Shown: positions 7,748-16,172, counted from the first letter of the stretch. The stretch is 64,000 nucleotides of DNA from Acidobacteriota bacterium (GCA_016196035.1 JACPYM010000064.1:124001-188000), one strand, 5' to 3'. The notes: generated by a model not told the origin, from the letters alone. Program-made: numbers and translations.

Positions 7748-9148
7748 TTACGGAATGATTTGCACTGCTTGCCCGTCGAGCGTGAGTGTTGCGCCGGTCG
7801 TAATGACGCGCTCGCCCGCGCGCACGCCGTCGAGCACGACCATCGTGTTGCCGAGCGCTTCGCCCAGCTTGACGGTGCGTGTGCGCGCGATGGCTTGGCC
7901 GCCTTTGTCTTCCACCACGAACACGGCGTATTGGCCGGCCTGCTCGGCCTGACTAGATTGCCCTTTGGCGCGCACGATGGCGGTGACGGGCACGACGGTG
8001 ACTGGTTCGGCGGGCGCGGCGGCGACTTCGAGCGCCGCGATCATGCCGGATTTGAGCAGGCGGCGCGGATTGGGAATCGTGACTTCGATTTCAAAGACGC
8101 GGCTCTTGGGATCGGCGGCGGGGGCGATGCGCGTGATCTGGCCTGACAGTTCTGTGCCCGGCAACGACTCGGTCGTGACGGTCAGCGCCGCGCCCAATTG
8201 CAGCTTCGCCACAGCCAGGTCGGGCACGCCGAAAACAGCCTTGACCGAATTCAAATCGGCGACGGTGAACCCCGTTTTGCCGGCGGAAACGAGCGTGCCG
8301 ATTTCCACTTCTTTTTTCAGCACGACGGCATTGAGTGGCGCGCGCAACGCGGTGTCTTGCAGCGGAATCGTCGCTTCGCTGATGACGGCCTGCGAGCCTT
8401 TGACCTTGGCGCGCAGCACGTCAATTTGCGCGCGGGCCGATTCGGCGCGGGCTTCCAGCATCACGACTTGCGAACGCGCGGCGTTGCGTTTGGCTTCGCT
8501 GCTCTCGAACTGCGTCTTGGCCGCGTCATAATCGGCCTTGGTCATGCTCTGACTGGCAAAGAGGTTTTGCGCACGCTCGAAATCCAGGCGCGTTTTCCCG
8601 AAGGCGGCTTCGGCTTCGGCCAGTTGCGCACGGCTTGAAGCAACCGCCGCCTGGGCATCGGCGAATTGCGACTGTCCGCCGTCCAGCCCCGATTTGGCTT
8701 CGGCGGATTGCGCTTCGGCCTGCTTTACCTTGACTGCGTAATCGCTTTGCCGCACGCGCGCCAGCACTGTCCCGGCAGCCACGACATCGCCTTCCTGCAC
8801 CGCGCGTAACTTGCCATCCACGCCGCGCACTTGCAGCAACCCTTCGACATAGCCGCCGACCTTGAAGGCCAAGTCCACTTGCGAATGCGGCATGATGACT
8901 GCCGAATAACGCACGCCTTTGTTGACGGTGTGCTGTTCGACCGCTTTGACTTTGACGGAGACCGCCGCCGGTTCCGCCGTCGCCGTCTTTTCGTGGCAGC
9001 CGGTGAGCGTAAGAGCGCCGGGTAAAAGACAGGCGGCAAAAATCAATGCGCGAGAATGCCGCTGCAACTTGCCGATCACTTTGCCGCCCGTCGCGCCGCT
9101 CACTTGCGGTTGTTCGTTTACTGCTTGTCCATGGTTGTTTTCTTTCAT
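7748..9148 (-). CDS. HlyD/AcrA-type periplasmic adaptor lipoprotein of RND efflux
   Basis: A 466-aa membrane-fusion protein that bridges the RND pump and the outer-membrane channel. I chose the ATG at 9146-9148 because AGGAGG lies 9 nt upstream; longer starts run into the tolC-like gene. The N-terminus has a signal segment (LIFAACLLPGALTLTGC) ending in a lipobox, so it is probably an inner-membrane-anchored lipoprotein. A biotinyl-lipoyl-like half (EGDVVAAGTVLARV), a long Ala/Gln-rich coiled-coil hairpin (about residues 150-260), the second lipoyl half (LRAPLNAVVLKKEVEIGTLV) and a beta-barrel plus membrane-proximal domain follow. It is the middle gene of tolC-adaptor-pump. Confidence 0.92.
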   Translation of the reverse strand: MKENNHGQAVNEQPQVSGATGGKVIGKLQRHSRALIFAACLLPGALTLTGCHEKTATAEPAAVSVKVKAVEQHTVNKGVRYSAVIMPHSQVDLAFKVGGYVEGLLQVRGVDGKLRAVQEGDVVAAGTVLARVRQSDYAVKVKQAEAQSAEAKSGLDGGQSQFADAQAAVASSRAQLAEAEAAFGKTRLDFERAQNLFASQSMTKADYDAAKTQFESSEAKRNAARSQVVMLEARAESARAQIDVLRAKVKGSQAVISEATIPLQDTALRAPLNAVVLKKEVEIGTLVSAGKTGFTVADLNSVKAVFGVPDLAVAKLQLGAALTVTTESLPGTELSGQITRIAPAADPKSRVFEIEVTIPNPRRLLKSGMIAALEVAAAPAEPVTVVPVTAIVRAKGQSSQAEQAGQYAVFVVEDKGGQAIARTRTVKLGEALGNTMVVLDGVRAGERVITTGATLTLDGQAVQIIP

Positions 9149-9200
9149 TTGATTCTCCCTCCTAACTTCGTCTGCGTTTTTGCCGTTTGCAGTTGCTGGT

Positions 9201-10565
9201 TTATTGATCGCCGCCGAGGGCTTTCTCGAAATCGGCGCGCGCCGTCCAGCAAGCCAACAACGCTTGTTGATATTGGTGATTGGCATCGGCCAGCGTGGTC
9301 TGCGCTTGCAGCACGTCTTTGAGCAGCGCCGCTTGCGCGTTGTAGCGGTTCGCCGCGACGCGCACTTGTTCGCGCGCCGATTCCTGGGTCAGTTGCCCGA
9401 TGGTCAGCAATTGGCGCGTCTGTTGCAGCTTGCGGAACTTGCTGTTGACCTCGCTCAGCACCGAGCTTTCGGCACTCTGCAAATTGAGTTCGGCTTGCGT
9501 CAGGCTGCGATCCTTTTCGGCCAGTTCGCGCTTTTTGCGGCCCCAGTCAAACGGCTCCCAACTCAAGCTCACGCCCGCCGTGGTGATCTGGCGCGGCACG
9601 AAATTGCCGCTCTGCGGCGAGATGTAATTGAAGCTCAAACTGACTTCCGGCAGATATTCCGACTTCTTGATGCGCCGGTCGTAGTTGGCCTGTTTGAGCT
9701 TGAGCCGCGCCTCTTGCATTTCGGGCCGCTGGTTGAGTGCCTGTTGATGCGCCGCGTCCAAATCCATTTCGGTGTGCGTGAAGACCGGAGCCGGACTGAC
9801 CGAAAACGCGGTGTGAATGTCGCGGCCCAGCAATTGATTGAGTTGTTCCTTTTGCGCCGCCAGCGTGTCGTTGAGTTCCAGCGCGTCGTATTCGGCTTTC
9901 GCCAACCGGGTTTTGACTTCCAGGCTTTCGCCCTTGAGCGCGACCTGTTGCACAACGTATTCGCCGGTCACGCGGTCGAGTTCGCGATACAGCTTGAGCG
10001 TCTCTTCATTGGTGCGCAGCGCGCTCTGGGTTTGCAGGATGGCGTAATAAGTCTGCTTGACGTTGTTGACGATGGTTTGCTGCTGCGCCCGCACTTCCTG
10101 TTTGGCTAACTCGCGTCCGACGCCCAGTTGTTTCAGATTCAGCCCGATGCGATAAAGCTGCGAGAGCGGCTGATTGACCTGCCCGGCCAGCACCGTGTTC
10201 AGCTTGCGCGGCGTGCTGATGATGGTCTCGGTCGAAGGGATCGGCCCCAGCCCCGGATAATCGCCGAACACGCCCCGGTCAAATTTGAAATCGAGCGTCG
10301 AGAGCAATTGCGAACTGGACGCCGTGAATTTGAATTGCGGCAGCCGTTGCGTGCGCGCCGCCGCCACACGGTCACTGGCCTTGTCCACTTCGAGCGCGGC
10401 GGTTTTGACCTGCCGGTTATCCAACAGCGCCAGCGCGATGGCGTGTTCCAGCGTTAATTGCTCGCCCTTTGCCAGCGCGACGTCGGTGGGTTGTTGCCCT
10501 TGGACAGCGCGTGAACTGCCCAGCAAGAGCAGCAGTGCGAATAAGAATGTGATTCGAGTTTGCAT
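9201..10565 (-). CDS. TolC-family outer-membrane efflux protein
   Basis: A 454-aa outer-membrane channel of the tripartite exporter. The ATG at 10563-10565 is preceded by GGAGGA with about 5 nt spacing and starts a signal peptide (ITFLFALLLLLGSSRAVQG). An open frame continues upstream for 124 codons but has no such features and crosses the sigma-54 promoter. Two OEP repeats are visible: LTLEHAIALALLDNRQVKTAALEV at the start and the region LDAAHQQALNQRPEMQEARLKL near the middle, each followed by long helices. It is the first gene of the operon and lies behind a sigma-54-type promoter with a shared upstream block. Confidence 0.92.
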   Translation of the reverse strand: MQTRITFLFALLLLLGSSRAVQGQQPTDVALAKGEQLTLEHAIALALLDNRQVKTAALEVDKASDRVAAARTQRLPQFKFTASSSQLLSTLDFKFDRGVFGDYPGLGPIPSTETIISTPRKLNTVLAGQVNQPLSQLYRIGLNLKQLGVGRELAKQEVRAQQQTIVNNVKQTYYAILQTQSALRTNEETLKLYRELDRVTGEYVVQQVALKGESLEVKTRLAKAEYDALELNDTLAAQKEQLNQLLGRDIHTAFSVSPAPVFTHTEMDLDAAHQQALNQRPEMQEARLKLKQANYDRRIKKSEYLPEVSLSFNYISPQSGNFVPRQITTAGVSLSWEPFDWGRKKRELAEKDRSLTQAELNLQSAESSVLSEVNSKFRKLQQTRQLLTIGQLTQESAREQVRVAANRYNAQAALLKDVLQAQTTLADANHQYQQALLACWTARADFEKALGGDQ

Positions 10566-10703
10566 CGTTTTCCTCCGGGTTGCAGCGCCACAGGATTGAC
10601 ACTCTGTAAAGCCAGCCGTTTCTTTTGCCTGTGGCGCGAACCGCTTGCCTCCTTCTCTGAACGGCGGCTTCAACTGCTTGCGTTGTGCGACGCCACTAAG
10701 TAG

Positions 10704-10719
10704 TGCAACGGCTTTGCCA
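10704..10719 (-). promoter_or_regulatory. Sigma-54 (-24/-12) promoter of the efflux operon
   Basis: Read on the minus strand the site is TGGCAAAGCCGTTGCA. It matches the RpoN consensus (TGGCAC, spacer, TTGCW) with GG and GC dinucleotides separated by the required distance. It lies about 140 bp before the tolC-like start codon. The equivalent site before the 53-aa gene (16065-16080) has the same layout relative to a shared upstream block, which strengthens both calls. Confidence 0.72.
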
Positions 10720-10813
10720 GAATGCCGAGCAGCGAGTGCAAACTCTTTAAGCTGCTGATCTGAAAAGGATTTTCTTGACGTGCGAGGCAGCAAGCCGAGG
10801 CAAATGACGACGA

Positions 10814-10862
10814 GTGCCGAAGCGTTTGCCGACGAAATATCGTCAAGTGCCGAAATATCGGA
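10814..10862. promoter_or_regulatory. Putative enhancer (UAS) for a sigma-54 activator, copy A
   Basis: A 49-bp block identical to 16173-16221 except for one base. It holds two near-palindromes built on CGAAATATCG: GACGAAATATCGTC and CCGAAATATCGG, with a further GTGCCGAAGCG at its edge. It starts about 95 bp upstream of the -24 box, the usual distance for a bacterial enhancer-binding protein. The activator at 16283-18877 is the obvious candidate to bind it; this is inference. Confidence 0.65.
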
Positions 10863-11073
10863 ATCAGGGTTGGTGAGGAATGGCGGGTCAGTCACCGCGC
10901 ACTGTTTACGGCGGCTCGCCCACTCGAACAACGGCAACTGAATCCCGCTTCCTGATGCCTGACAACTGGTCTCTTAACAGTTGTCAGGGTTCAGGATTCA
11001 GTTCGGGCGCGTCGTGAGTATGCGCTTGTGAAGGTTTGCGGCAGGTGCTTTCAAGGTGAGGGCATTGATTGAA

Positions 11074-11315
11074 GGTTCAGAGTTCACGCTTTAGCGTGTC
11101 GCTGTCGAATTAGAGCGGTTTGCAGTTGCGTTTACGGGAGTCAGTTGACGCTGGGACAGTACCGCGCGCGGGAGCAAGCGGCGCGTCAAGCTTGCCCCCT
11201 TGGCTGAATTGCCAAAGCTCCGCTTGCTCACGCGCGCGGTACTGTCCCGCTACGTGGTTTTCCCATACATCGAAGTGAAAACCGATCTAACACGCTAAAG
11301 CGTGAACTCTGAACC
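11074..11315. repeat. Palindromic repeat split by TIR element copy 2
   Basis: The left arm (11074-11099, GGTTCAGAGTTCACGC then TTTAGCGTGT) and the right arm (11290-11315) are exact complements, but are separated by the 175-bp TIR element plus 11 bp and two TA dinucleotides. A related palindrome without an insertion lies at 18979-19075. Removing the element and one TA restores a hairpin with a 13-nt loop, the same loop length as in the intact copy. Confidence 0.85.
11113..11287. mobile_element. TIR element, copy 2 (175 bp core), nested in a palindrome
   Basis: The ends match the other copies: GAGCGGTTTGCAGTTGCG on the left, and the right end reads GATCGGTTTTCACTTCG in reverse. TA flanks both sides (11111-11112 and 11288-11289). 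Internal inverted repeats of the GCTTGCTCACGCGCGCGG type are present. It has no coding capacity. The TA flanks and terminal repeats suggest mobilisation in trans by an IS630/Tc1-mariner-type transposase, which is not present in the window. Confidence 0.8.
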
Positions 11316-11333
11316 ACGGTCTTTGCGAAACAG

Positions 11334-11405
11334 AAAAAGGCCGAGGATGCGCTCGTCAATTTTGCCCCTGCAATCAGGGTTGAAATGACGGCCAGCCTCG
11401 GCCAA
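11334..11405 (-). terminator. Terminator-like structure after the large lipoprotein gene
   Basis: GGCCGAGG (11339-11346) pairs with CCTCGGCC (11396-11403). On the minus strand the stem is followed directly by TTTTT, as in an intrinsic terminator. The long intervening stretch contains a smaller hairpin, CCCTG-CAAT-CAGGG. It lies about 40 bp past the stop of the 821-aa lipoprotein gene. Confidence 0.6.
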
Positions 11406-11444
11406 TTGGTTTAAGTTGAAATGTTGTGGTTTGTTCCGTCCGCG

Positions 11445-13910
11445 TTACCGGCGCAACCGTCCGCCGCCACGCAGCCCTCCTCCTCCGCCAAAGCCGCCAC
11501 CGGAACCAAGGCGTGGCCCGACTACACCGGAATTCCCGTTGAGGCCGCCCGCCGTGCGGAAGCTGTCCCAACGTTGCTGCCCAGTGGCCCGCGCCGCCTG
11601 GTGGTCTTGAATGCGCTGGGCATCGGCGGGCTTGTTCACCCCCGACCAGCCGTTGTCGGTGTGTTGCTGCAAACCGTCGGACTTGTTGTAGCGATAGACT
11701 TCGCCATCGTGCCCGGCGTAAACATTGTTCTTCCCGACGGCCACGCCCGTATCCGTCCGTGTGTTATAGGCGAAGCCGCGTCCGGCTGCCGACACTTGCC
11801 CCGTCGAGGCGTCGTAAGTCGCGCCTGCCGCGCCGCCACTGACGACACCCGTGCGCGGGTTGTAGCCCGCCCCGCGCGCGCCAGCCGCAGCGTTGCCCGT
11901 GTAAGCATTGCTCACCGCACCCGCTTGCCCGACTGCGCTGCGGCCCGTGTAGGGGTTATAGGCCACGCCGCCTGCGCCCGAAACGGTCGTGCCGGTGTAG
12001 ACATTCGTGTTCGTGAACCCGCGCCCGTTATAGCGCGTGCCGGTTGCCGTGTTCACGCCGGAGAAAGCACCGCCGTGCCCGACATTGCCGGTGTAAGGAT
12101 TGGCCCACGCCGCGCGCGTTCCGGCATACGCCACATTGCCCCAATGCCCATAGACATTCGCCGCCACCACGCCGCCCCACGCCGCCGGATAGTAAGCAGC
12201 GGCAGTCCACGCTCCCGGATAGTAGTAAGAACTCCAGCCGTAGCCGATGCCGAAGGCCACGCCCCAACCCGCGTATGTATTCCAGGTGAAGCCCGCGCCA
12301 TAGCCGTAGGTACAGCCCCAGCCGTAATAGTAGCTGCCGACATACGGCGCATAGCGCCAGCCCGTGCCGTACACGACGACGTTGTTAGAAGACACGACCG
12401 TGCCGTAATAGCCCGGCGTATAACCAACATAGACCGTCTCCGCCGTCGCGCCGTAGACCTTAACGTAGGTCACATTGTGCACCGGCGAACTGGGCGGAAT
12501 CGTGTAAATCACCGTCGGCACCGAAGCCGCGACAGTCCACGGCCCCGTCGCCGCACTCGCCACAAACCAGACACCATTCAGCACTGCGTAGTAGCTGTCG
12601 GCGCTGACCGCAATCACCGGCGTCGCCGTATTCACGGCATATTGCAGCGTCGTGCTTTCGATGGGCCTGAACTGCGGCTGGCCGTCGTAACTCACCGTGA
12701 GACTGGCCGCATTGCGCGAGATGGTCGCGGTTTGCGGCACCTCGTTGGCGATCAGGGCTTCCAGCGCTTGCGGTGTGCCCGGCACTGAAGCCAGCACGCT
12801 GGCCTTTTCATGACTCGGCGAAATCCGGGCGAAGTCGGCGGGCAAGCGTTCGCCAGGCACGTATTCCCACGGCCCGTTCATGGACTTGCCGCGAAACCAG
12901 CGGCCCGCAATCAGCATATAGCGATCCTGCGCGACGGTTTCCAGAAAGATGTCGTTTTCGGTGTTCGTCACATACACAAGCTGCGTCCCGGCGATGGGCG
13001 CGAGTTGCGGCTCGCCTTGCGTTTGCAGCAACTCCGCCGGTTTCAGACTGACATAAATCACCGGCAAGGCATTGCGTTGCATGGCTTCGCTCAACGTGGG
13101 CCGCTGGTCGCCTGCGCCATCCAGCAAATCCACCTGCGCTGTTTGCGCCGCCACGGCCAACGCCTTTTTCAAATCGGACGGCGTACTCGCCGCCACGCTC
13201 CACGGGCCAGTCACGCTGTCCGCTTCCAGCCAGCCATCCAGCAGATGCAGATAGCATTTGCCTTTGTCGGCGTCGCGCACGATCAGCACGCGCGTATTGA
13301 TGATGCGTTGCAGATGCGTGTCTTTGACCGGACGCCAGACCGGTTCGCCATCAACCAACACCAGAATTGCCTTGCTCGTACTGAATAGGATTTGCGGCGG
13401 TTGGTTGTTGAGCTGATAGCCTGCGCTCGCCGTCCGGGCCTGCGTGATGGACATCTCAGCCAACAAGCGATCAAGCGCGATCACTTCGTCGGTCTTCAGC
13501 GCCCGCGCTTGCAGGATGCCGTGGTAATGGGTGGCGCTTTCGGTGTTCGCGGGGAAACTGACTTTGGTGATGTTGAAATCAGTCAGCGTCACCAGCCGGT
13601 TGACCTTGTCTACCTCCGTGCGCGCGGTGAACCAGACCACGCCATAGGCCGGTTGTTTGCTCTGGCCGCTGGTGACGGCCACGGCGGCGCGCGCGGCAAA
13701 TTTGTTGTCTTGCCATTTTTCGATCTGCGGTTGATAGACGGCAAAGGAGGTCGCGCCGTTGGTGAACGTGCGCGGCCAGCCTTTGTCGGTAAAGGCGTTT
13801 GTCTTCGCGTTTGGCTGGGCAGCGGGTTGCGCACAGGCCGACAAACAGGCCGCCATCAGCCAGCAAAGCGCGCCTAAGAGCGCGTAAAAGCGCGTGGCAC
13901 TTCGTTTCAT
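11445..13910 (-). CDS. Large secreted lipoprotein with Tyr/Gly-rich C-terminal half
   Basis: An 821-aa exported protein of unknown function. The N-terminus is a signal segment ending LMAACLSACAQP, a plausible lipobox. Residues about 40-470 look globular and contain repeated units of the type PVWRPVKDT...LLDGWLEADSVTGPWSVA and LNGVWFVASAATGPWTVA, a pattern I know from predicted proteins often labelled carbohydrate-binding family V/XII. The rest is low-complexity, rich in Tyr, Gly and Trp (YYYGWGCTYGYGAGF), with short repeats such as NPYTGNVG/NPYTGRSA, and ends in a Gly/Arg tail. Its start codon overlaps the stop of the 239-aa gene (ATGA), so the two are translationally coupled. A structural cell-envelope role is plausible but not shown. 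Confidence 0.75.
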   Translation of the reverse strand: MKRSATRFYALLGALCWLMAACLSACAQPAAQPNAKTNAFTDKGWPRTFTNGATSFAVYQPQIEKWQDNKFAARAAVAVTSGQSKQPAYGVVWFTARTEVDKVNRLVTLTDFNITKVSFPANTESATHYHGILQARALKTDEVIALDRLLAEMSITQARTASAGYQLNNQPPQILFSTSKAILVLVDGEPVWRPVKDTHLQRIINTRVLIVRDADKGKCYLHLLDGWLEADSVTGPWSVAASTPSDLKKALAVAAQTAQVDLLDGAGDQRPTLSEAMQRNALPVIYVSLKPAELLQTQGEPQLAPIAGTQLVYVTNTENDIFLETVAQDRYMLIAGRWFRGKSMNGPWEYVPGERLPADFARISPSHEKASVLASVPGTPQALEALIANEVPQTATISRNAASLTVSYDGQPQFRPIESTTLQYAVNTATPVIAVSADSYYAVLNGVWFVASAATGPWTVAASVPTVIYTIPPSSPVHNVTYVKVYGATAETVYVGYTPGYYGTVVSSNNVVVYGTGWRYAPYVGSYYYGWGCTYGYGAGFTWNTYAGWGVAFGIGYGWSSYYYPGAWTAAAYYPAAWGGVVAANVYGHWGNVAYAGTRAAWANPYTGNVGHGGAFSGVNTATGTRYNGRGFTNTNVYTGTTVSGAGGVAYNPYTGRSAVGQAGAVSNAYTGNAAAGARGAGYNPRTGVVSGGAAGATYDASTGQVSAAGRGFAYNTRTDTGVAVGKNNVYAGHDGEVYRYNKSDGLQQHTDNGWSGVNKPADAQRIQDHQAARATGQQRWDSFRTAGGLNGNSGVVGPRLGSGGGFGGGGGLRGGGRLRR

Positions 13911-14626
13911 AGACCACCTCCGTTCGTTTTGTAATCAAAGTTTTCCGTGAGCAATTGCAACGCCTCTTTCGGATAATCCACGACCGTGCGCGCCATATAG
14001 GTCGGCCCCATCGGCAGATCGTCGAATTCGATCACGGCGCGCACCGGATTTCTTTCCAGCACCGTCGCGATTTCGACGCGGCGCTGTTTGCGGGTTCGGG
14101 CGTCGAGCCAAATCGTCAGCGTATCACCGGCTTGCAGGACGTTGCCGCCATGCAATTGCACGACGCCCTGATCCAGCCGGGCGGTAATGGTCGCGCTTGC
14201 CAGAAAGGCCTGCATCTTGGCGGGCGTGAGGTGGCTATACGCTTCCACCTGCGCGCGCAACGCATTGACCGTCTCGATGAAATCTTCCTTCTTCTTTTCA
14301 GCGATGCGCCCGAGGATTGGCCCTTTCGGCATAGCCGGAGGCGCAGAACCACCGATCTGACTCTTTTGCAGATTGCCGAGCGCGTCGTAACGCAGCGCGA
14401 ACACTTGCGTGCTCTTGCTCTCGCCATTCTTGCGGACTTCGTTGCGCGACTTCCAGGTGTATTGTTTCAGCGCCTGGGCGTTCTGTTGCTGCGCGCGGGC
14501 GAACATTTCTTTGAGTTGCCCGGGGTCTTGCGCCTGGGCCACCAGCACGCTGCACAGCAGCAAGCGGATGAGCGACCCCGCGCCAATCCAGGCCCTCAAT
14601 TTCGCCTTGTTGTTTTTGGTGTTCAT
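13907..14626 (-). CDS. Secreted protein of unknown function (239 aa)
   Basis: I chose the ATG at 14624-14626 because AAGGAG lies 7 nt upstream; an earlier in-frame ATG at 14701 lacks one. The N-terminus is basic, then hydrophobic (LIRLLLCSVLVAQAQ), consistent with a signal peptide. The mature part starts with a Gln-rich helix (LKEMFARAQQQNAQALKQYTW) and continues with mixed alpha/beta sequence ending in DYPKEALQLLTENFDY. I do not recognise a named domain; the overall pattern resembles periplasmic outer-membrane-lipoprotein-sorting-like folds, which is only a guess. It overlaps the next gene by 4 bp, so they probably act together. Confidence 0.7.
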   Translation of the reverse strand: MNTKNNKAKLRAWIGAGSLIRLLLCSVLVAQAQDPGQLKEMFARAQQQNAQALKQYTWKSRNEVRKNGESKSTQVFALRYDALGNLQKSQIGGSAPPAMPKGPILGRIAEKKKEDFIETVNALRAQVEAYSHLTPAKMQAFLASATITARLDQGVVQLHGGNVLQAGDTLTIWLDARTRKQRRVEIATVLERNPVRAVIEFDDLPMGPTYMARTVVDYPKEALQLLTENFDYKTNGGGL

Positions 14627-14760
14627 CAAAATTCTCCTTCCTTCTCGCGTTGTGTTTGCAAGCGGAGAGAACAGTCTCTCCGCTTGCCTCGTTGTTTTCA
14701 TTGGTAGTGATAAAAATGCAGGGCCGCATTTGCAGCCGCGTCACGACGAGCCTGAATTTA

Positions 14761-15060
14761 GTTCGGTTTTCACTACGGTGTACGGGAAACCGCGCAGCGG
14801 GGCAGTCCCGCGCGCGTGAGCAAGTGGACGTTGACATTGGGGCAGTAGGGGGCAAGCTTGACGCGCCGCTTGCTCACGCGCGCGGGACTGCCCCAATGTC
14901 AACGTCCACTTGCTCACGCGCGCGGTGCTGTCCCAACGTCAACGTCCGCTTGCTCACGCGCGCGGTACTGTCCCAACGTCAAGCTTGACGTCCGCTTGCT
15001 CCCGCGCGCGGGACTGTCCCAACGTCAACTGACTCCCGTAAACGCAACTGCAAACCGCTC
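14761..15060. mobile_element. TIR element, copy 3 (300 bp core), inverted and internally expanded
   Basis: This copy is in the opposite orientation: it begins GTTCGGTTTTCACTACGG and ends with the complement of GAGCGGTTTGCAG. TA lies outside both ends (14759-14760 and 15061-15062). It is twice as long as copy 1 because the internal unit CTTGCTCACGCGCGCGG is repeated four times in tandem (starting 14869, 14909, 14949 and 14994), facing one inverted copy at about 14802-14828. It lies between the DUF4136 gene and the 239-aa gene and may carry the latter's promoter region. Confidence 0.78.
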
Positions 15061-15150
15061 TAGTCCGGCGTTTTCAATCCCGCAACTAACTTCGATTGCC
15101 GTGCTGCGGCAATCACAAGGCGGCCCTACCTCGCCCTTACTGCCTCCTTT

Positions 15151-15666
15151 TTATTTCTGTGAATAGGGGAAATTCTGGAACATCTTGTTGAGCGCCGTTT
15201 GCAGCGCCTTCTCATTCTTTTCCAGCTTGCTGCTGATGGTGCCGCTGGCGGTGCCGCGCCAGACAAATTTCTGGCTGTGCGTATCGCCGATGTCCACCAT
15301 CAGTTGCCCCACCGGCACCTTGTCCACATTCACCGTGCCCGTGCCCCAGCGCCAGCCGCCCAACGGGCCGCCGCCAAAGGTGTTGATCGAAACCTGTGTG
15401 TCGGTGGCCGCGTGATAGACGACGACGCAATCGGGATTGCTCTCGACCTTGCGCAGCCCTTTCAGCGCCAATTGCGCCTCGATGCCCGCCACGATGCGTT
15501 GATGAATCATGGGATTGCGCGCCGCCGTGCCGGGCGCCCAGGCGTAGGTTTTGTATTGCGAAAGATTTGTGCCTTTGTCGGCATCCACGCTCACCTTTTG
15601 CGCCAGCGCGCTGCTGACACTGAGCAGCAGCAAGCCAAAACCCAGCACGATACGTGTTAATTTCAT
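15151..15666 (-). CDS. DUF4136 family exported protein
   Basis: 171 aa. I chose the ATG at 15664-15666, preceded by AAGGAG. It starts a signal peptide (IVLGFGLLLLSVSSALAQ), after which the DUF4136 pattern is clear: DADKGTNLSQYKTYAWAPG, then IEAQLALKGLRKV, DCVVVYHAATD, VGQLMVDIGDTHSQKFVWRGTASG and a final helix LQTALNKMFQNFP. These are periplasmic or lipoprotein-like proteins of unknown biochemical role, common in envelope-related operons. No lipobox Cys is present here. It lies 123 bp after the 53-aa gene on the same strand; two small hairpins (15721-15736 and 15743-15762) lie in that gap. Confidence 0.85.
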   Translation of the reverse strand: MKLTRIVLGFGLLLLSVSSALAQKVSVDADKGTNLSQYKTYAWAPGTAARNPMIHQRIVAGIEAQLALKGLRKVESNPDCVVVYHAATDTQVSINTFGGGPLGGWRWGTGTVNVDKVPVGQLMVDIGDTHSQKFVWRGTASGTISSKLEKNEKALQTALNKMFQNFPYSQK

Positions 15667-15789
15667 AGTGATCTCTCCTTTGCGTTGAAGCTTGTTTTGC
15701 ATGTCCTTTTCCTTGTGTTGGCGCAGTTGCCTGCGCGATGAAGGCAACGTCACAGCGTTGCCCCTTGGTTGCCGCGCGTGGGCCGTGGC

Positions 15790-15951
15790 TCACGCGCGCG
15801 TTTGTTGATCGGTTGATTGTGGTTCTGTGGCGCCGTTGTCGCCTGGTGTCTCTTCCACCCGCTTGCCATAAACGTTTGAAATCGCCAGCACCAGAATGAG
15901 GGTGCAAAACCCGGTGAATAGCAGGATGGTTGCGAACATTACGAACTCCAT
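15790..15951 (-). CDS. Small single-pass membrane protein (53 aa), sigma-54 controlled
   Basis: A short ORF with one strong hydrophobic segment near the N-terminus (FATILLFTGFCTLILVLAIS) followed by a hydrophilic, acidic tail (VEETPGDNGATEPQ). I read the start as the ATG at 15949-15951, with GGAG about 8 nt upstream; an ATG four codons later is an alternative. The open frame extends upstream to 16266 but crosses the promoter and is not expected to be translated. It is supported as a gene by its position directly behind a -24/-12 promoter and shared enhancer block. I do not recognise the family. Confidence 0.6.
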   Translation of the reverse strand: MEFVMFATILLFTGFCTLILVLAISNVYGKRVEETPGDNGATEPQSTDQQTRA

Positions 15952-16064
15952 ACTCGATCTCCGTTCTCCTTTCTTTGAGCACGATGGCTCTTCACGTTGT
16001 TCTGACCAGTCAGGCCGCGTTCGAGAGCGGCTTCTGCCGGATGACTTGCGACGCCGGAGAGAAG

Positions 16065-16080
16065 GGCAAGCGCTTGGCCA
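16065..16080 (-). promoter_or_regulatory. Sigma-54 (-24/-12) promoter of the 53-aa gene
   Basis: On the minus strand the site reads TGGCCAAGCGCTTGCC, with GG and GC at RpoN spacing. It lies about 115 bp before the start codon. Its distance to the shared 49-bp block (about 93 bp) is nearly the same as at the efflux operon. A small palindrome, TGCCGAAAATTCCGGCA (16084-16100), sits just upstream of the -24 box and could be an additional operator. Confidence 0.7.
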
Positions 16081-16172
16081 AAGTGCCGAAAATTCCGGCA
16101 GTGCGTTCAAGCCGCTGAAGTGAAATAGGTTAGGCTGACAAAGGACGGATGAATCGCGGTTGCTGAGGCTGC

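Noticed and set aside
11445-13910. Outer-membrane autotransporter for the 821-aa Tyr/Gly-rich protein.
   Set aside because: No C-terminal barrel is visible; the end is a Gly/Arg tail, and the N-terminus looks like a lipoprotein signal.
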